A stretch of DNA of 15,145 nt, from assembly GCA_018224415.1 (NCBI GenBank), contig JAGTUZ010000008.1:1-15145 (forward strand), written 5' to 3'. Shown piece by piece: positions 11,641 to 15,145 of this stretch. A program made the position numbers and the translations under genes. Under the pieces are notes generated by a model that saw nothing but the letters and a program-made list of their open reading frames with translations, was not told the DNA's origin and searched no databases. The stretch comes from Bacteroidota bacterium (lineage in GTDB: Bacteria; Bacteroidota; Ignavibacteria; SZUA-365). Position 1 is the stretch's first letter. Every line of letters starts with the position of its first letter.

Positions 11641-14600
11641 TCACTCGATCTTGATTTCGAGGCCGAGGCCCTGCAGCTCGCGCACAAGCACGTTGAAGGA
11701 CTCGGGCACATTCGGCTCGGGCAGGTTCTCGCCCTTGACGATGGCTTCGTACACCTTGGCGCGACCTTGAACATCATCGCTCTTGACGGTAAGAATTTCC
11801 TGCAGCACATGCGCGGCCCCGTAGGCCTCGAGTGCCCACACTTCCATCTCGCCGAAACGCTGGCCACCGAACTGCGCCTTGCCACCCAGGGGCTGCTGCG
11901 TGATGAGGCTGTAGGGGCCGATCGACCGGGCGTGGATCTTGTCGTCGACCAGATGGCTCAGCTTCAGCATATAGATGAAGCCCACGGTCACCGGCTGGTC
12001 GAAACGGTCGCCCATGCGCCCGTCAAACAGTTCGATTTTCCCGGAGGGACTCAGATCGACCGAACTCATCAGGTCCTGGATCTCTTCCCACTTCGCACCG
12101 TCGAAAATCGGCGTCGCGAAACGCACGCCCGGCCCCAGGCGCTTGGCCACCCAGCCTAACGCGGTTTCGTACAGCTGGCCGAGGTTCATGCGCGACGGCA
12201 CACCAAGGGGATTGAGCACGATGTCGACCGGCGTCCCGTCGGCCAAATATGGCATGTCCTGAATCGGAACAACATTGGACACGACGCCCTTGTTACCGTG
12301 GCGACCGGCCATCTTGTCTCCGATGGAGAGCTTGCGCTTTTTGGCGATGTACACCTTGGCAAGCTGCACGATACCGGGCTGCAGTTCGTCGCCCATCTGG
12401 ATCTTGCCCTTCTCGCGCTTGTATTCTTCTTCGAGTTCGCGGCGGGTGTACTTGTAGTTGTCGTACAGTCGCTGCACCAGCCCATTGACGCGTTTGCTCT
12501 CGCTCCAGGGCTGCGTGGGATCCAGCGCGTCGATCTGGTCGAGGATATTGAGGAAGGTATCGTCGCCGACGGTTGTGCCGCCACGGACGACGCTGCTGCC
12601 GTGCAGGTCGCGGATGCCGAGCACCTTCTCGCCCTTGAGCAGCTGCGTGAGCTTTCCGGCGAAGAGTCCGACCAGGTCGGCACGGCGCTTGTCGAAATCC
12701 GCCTCGAGGTTATCCATGCGCCGCTTTTCTTCCTTCTTCGCGTCGCTTTCCTTTTTCTTGCGGCTGAAGAGTTTGGTCTTGATGACCACGCCCTTCATTC
12801 CGGGAGGCGCCTTCAGGGAGGCGTCTTTCACATCACCGGCCTTGTCGCCGAAGATGGCCTTGAGCAGCTTTTCTTCGGGAGTGGGATCGGATTCGCCCTT
12901 CGGCGTGATTTTTCCGATAATGATGTCGTTTTCCCCAACTTCAGCGCCGACGCGCACGATACCGAATTCGTCGAGGTCCTTGGTGGCTTCCTCGCTGACG
13001 TTCGGAATTTCTCGTGTGAGTTCCTCCTCGCCGCGCTTGGTGTCGCGCACCTGCAGCTCGAACTCCTCGATGTGGATGGACGTGTAGACGTCCTCCGCCA
13101 CAAGTCGCTCGCTGACGATGATGGCATCCTCGAAATTGTACCCGCGCCACGGCATGAACGCCACGATGATGTTCCGGCCGAGTGCGAGTTCGCCCTTGTC
13201 GGTAGACGATCCGTCGGCGAGGATGTCGCCTTTCTTGAATTTCTGCGCCGGCTTGACAACGGGACGCTGGTTGATGCAGGTATCCTGGTTGGTGCGGAAG
13301 AACTTGATCAGGTCGTATTCCACAATGCCGTTCGCGTCGAAGGCGGCCAGCATGTCGTCCTGCGAACGGCCCAGGTTGTAGCGCACGCGGATCTTGGTCC
13401 CGTCGACAAAAACGACTTCGCCGTCGTGTTCGGCGATGACCATGGCGTAGGAATCGCGGGCGACCTTCTCCTCGAGGCCGGTACCGACGAGCGGGGCCTC
13501 GGGACGCAGCAGGGGCACGCCCTGCCGCTGCATGTTCGAGCCCATGAGCGCGCGGTTGGCATCGTCATGCTCGAGGAAGGGAATGAGCGCCGCGGCGGGA
13601 CTCACGATCTGGTTCGGTGCCACATCCATGTACGCGACCTCATTGGGTCCGACGACGGGAAATTCGCTTCCAAGGCGGCACTTGACGCGATCGAGCACAT
13701 ACGTGCCATCGGGATTCAGCGGCGCGTTGGCCTGCGCGATCACGATGTCGTCTTCCTCCTCGGCGGTGAGGTAGACGACGTCTTTCGACACCTTGCCGTT
13801 TTTCACCACGCGGTACGGCGTCTCGATGAAGCCGAAATCATTGATGCGCCCGTGAATGCACAGGGAGGAAATGAGACCGATGTTCGGTCCTTCCGGCGTT
13901 TCAATCGGACACAGTCGTCCGTAATGCGTGTAATGCACATCGCGCACCTCGAAGCCCGCGCGCTCGCGGGTGAGACCGCCCGGCCCGAGTGCCGACATGC
14001 GACGCTTGTGCGTCAGCTCCGACAGCGGATTGGTCTGGTCCATGAACTGCGAGAGCTGGTTGGTGCCGAAGAAGGCGTTGACCACACTGGTGATCGTGCG
14101 CGCATTGACCAGGTCGGCCGGCGTGAAGTTCTCCACGTCGCGGATGTTCATTCGCTCCTTGATGGTACGTGCCATGCGCGAGATGCCGACGTTGTACTGT
14201 GCGGCGAGCTGTTCGCCGACCGTGCGGACACGGCGGTTGCCGAGATGGTCGATATCGTCGACGGCCTGCTGGCCCTGCATCAGGTCGATGAGGTAGCGCA
14301 CGATGGCAACGATGTCTTCGCGCGTGAGCGTGGTGACTTCGGGGGCGATGGCCAGTTCGAGCTTCTTGTTGAGGCGGTAGCGGCCCACGACGCCGAGATC
14401 ATAGCGTTTGGGATTGAAGAACAGACGCTCGATCAGGCCCTTGGCCGTCTCGAGGTCAGGTGCCTCGCCGGAACGCAGCTGCTTGTAGATCATCTCCAGC
14501 GCTTCCTGGTCGTTGCTCGACTCATCCTTGCGGATGGTGTTGGCGATGACCAGTGCGTTTTCGTTGTCCGTCTTGTAGACGCGCACGGATTTCACACCAT

Positions 14601-15145
14601 GCTCGAGGATGGAGGAGACGAGTTCCTCGTCCAGTTCCACATCGGCGCTGACGAGCAGTTCGCCGGTGCTTTCGTCGACGACTTCCTCGCAGAGCACGCG
14701 ACCGTACTGCTCCTCGATGTCGCCGCTCTTGAGCGGCACGTCCTCGACCAGGTCGAAGAGTTCGAGCAGTTCCTTGTTCGATGAATACCCGAGGGCACGC
14801 AGCAGTGTGGTGACCGGGAATTTCTTTTTCCGGTCGATATAGGCGTACATCACGTGGTTGATGTCGGTGGCGAATTCCACCCAGGAGCCACGGAAGGGAA
14901 TGATGCGTGCCGAGAACATCTTTGTGCCGTTCGGATGCATCGATTCACCGAAAAACACACCCGGCGAACGATGCAGCTGGCTGACAACAACGCGTTCGGC
15001 GCCGTTGATGATAAAGGTCCCGCGCTCGGTCATGTACGGCAGGTTACCGAGATACACTTCCTGTTCGACGGTTTCGATGTATTCGTTGCTGTTCGGTTCT
15101 TCGGATTTGCTCGAAAGACGAAGGCGCGCCTTCAGCGGCACGGCA
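11641..15145 (-). CDS. rpoB: DNA-directed RNA polymerase subunit beta, 5' end missing (window edge)
   Basis: Beta forms one jaw of the RNA polymerase cleft and contributes catalytic and rifampicin-pocket residues. 1167 codons are visible; the frame is open to the edge, and the visible sequence begins at AVPLKARLRL, so roughly the first 80-100 residues lie outside (estimated by alignment to memory of E. coli RpoB). Seen in order: the EQEVYLGNLPYMTERGTF lobe segment, the rifampicin-pocket cluster QLSQFMDQTNPLSELTHKRR (about 13990-14055), RPVVKPAQKFKKGD, and GDKMAGRHGNKG with the two active-site lysines. The C-terminus is GEMEVWALEAYGAAHVLQE with the tail LGLEIKIE. Residues matching E. coli Gln513, Asp516, Ser522, His526, Arg529, Ser531 and Leu533 are all the sensitive type. 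A lysine-rich helical stretch (SRKKKESDAKKEEKRR) corresponds to the flap-distal coiled region. Confidence 0.98.
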   Translation of the reverse strand, partial: AVPLKARLRLSSKSEEPNSNEYIETVEQEVYLGNLPYMTERGTFIINGAERVVVSQLHRSPGVFFGESMHPNGTKMFSARIIPFRGSWVEFATDINHVMYAYIDRKKKFPVTTLLRALGYSSNKELLELFDLVEDVPLKSGDIEEQYGRVLCEEVVDESTGELLVSADVELDEELVSSILEHGVKSVRVYKTDNENALVIANTIRKDESSNDQEALEMIYKQLRSGEAPDLETAKGLIERLFFNPKRYDLGVVGRYRLNKKLELAIAPEVTTLTREDIVAIVRYLIDLMQGQQAVDDIDHLGNRRVRTVGEQLAAQYNVGISRMARTIKERMNIRDVENFTPADLVNARTITSVVNAFFGTNQLSQFMDQTNPLSELTHKRRMSALGPGGLTRERAGFEVRDVHYTHYGRLCPIETPEGPNIGLISSLCIHGRINDFGFIETPYRVVKNGKVSKDVVYLTAEEEDDIVIAQANAPLNPDGTYVLDRVKCRLGSEFPVVGPNEVAYMDVAPNQIVSPAAALIPFLEHDDANRALMGSNMQRQGVPLLRPEAPLVGTGLEEKVARDSYAMVIAEHDGEVVFVDGTKIRVRYNLGRSQDDMLAAFDANGIVEYDLIKFFRTNQDTCINQRPVVKPAQKFKKGDILADGSSTDKGELALGRNIIVAFMPWRGYNFEDAIIVSERLVAEDVYTSIHIEEFELQVRDTKRGEEELTREIPNVSEEATKDLDEFGIVRVGAEVGENDIIIGKITPKGESDPTPEEKLLKAIFGDKAGDVKDASLKAPPGMKGVVIKTKLFSRKKKESDAKKEEKRRMDNLEADFDKRRADLVGLFAGKLTQLLKGEKVLGIRDLHGSSVVRGGTTVGDDTFLNILDQIDALDPTQPWSESKRVNGLVQRLYDNYKYTRRELEEEYKREKGKIQMGDELQPGIVQLAKVYIAKKRKLSIGDKMAGRHGNKGVVSNVVPIQDMPYLADGTPVDIVLNPLGVPSRMNLGQLYETALGWVAKRLGPGVRFATPIFDGAKWEEIQDLMSSVDLSPSGKIELFDGRMGDRFDQPVTVGFIYMLKLSHLVDDKIHARSIGPYSLITQQPLGGKAQFGGQRFGEMEVWALEAYGAAHVLQEILTVKSDDVQGRAKVYEAIVKGENLPEPNVPESFNVLVRELQGLGLEIKIE

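Noticed and set aside
13990..14065. Antibiotic-resistance changes in RpoB (rifampicin) or S12 (streptomycin)
   Set aside because: Key positions in the rifampicin pocket and Lys43/Lys88 of S12 are the sensitive type; the Asn518-to-Thr-like difference is not a recognised resistance change to my knowledge.
15139..15141. GTG as the true start of rpoB
   Set aside because: The frame stays open to the window edge and the residue is an internal valine in a conserved segment about 80-100 residues into RpoB.

Overview
The window is a housekeeping stretch from the chromosome of a bacterium. All eleven genes lie on the minus strand, so transcription runs from the high-coordinate end to the low-coordinate end. 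In that order they are rpoB (5' end cut off by the window edge), rpoC, rpsL, rpsG, fusA, tuf, rpsJ, rplC, rplD, rplW and rplB (3' end cut off). This is the classic rpoBC, str (S12-S7-EF-G-EF-Tu) and S10 (S10-L3-L4-L23-L2) order placed end to end. Together they supply the two large RNA polymerase subunits, the two translocation/delivery GTPases and seven ribosomal proteins.

The RpoC N-terminus, the RpoB lobe sequence and an extra EF-Tu segment near residues 182-195 resemble the Bacteroidota/Chlorobiota/Ignavibacteriota (FCB) group. DNA is GC-rich, judged by eye, and highly expressed genes avoid TTA, CTA and TCA codons. I infer an FCB-group organism with moderately high GC but cannot name a genus. 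No tRNA, rRNA, mobile element, CRISPR array or horizontally acquired gene is visible.

Layout: 15145-11641 rpoB; 69-nt spacer; 11571-7210 rpoC; a 183-nt spacer (7027-7209) with a 14-bp perfect hairpin and a good promoter candidate (TTGACA, 17 nt, TAATTT) for the str unit; 7026-2752 rpsL, rpsG, fusA and tuf with short gaps; a 76-nt spacer with a clear intrinsic terminator; 2675-1 the start of the S10 operon, where the only notable gap is the 97-nt-class spacer between rplW and rplB (105 nt).

Three ribosomal protein genes (rpsL, rpsJ, rplB) start with GTG. Ribosome binding sites are uneven: clear before rpoC, rpsL, tuf and rplB, weak or absent elsewhere. The points that deserve a second look are all in the spacers: a terminator only 28 nt before the rpsJ start with no obvious promoter after it, a strong hairpin without a U-tract after rpoC, a recurring AATCAGA motif in four spacers, and an unusually long rplW-rplB gap. 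I see no sign of an undescribed multi-gene system here; the coding content is ordinary core machinery.
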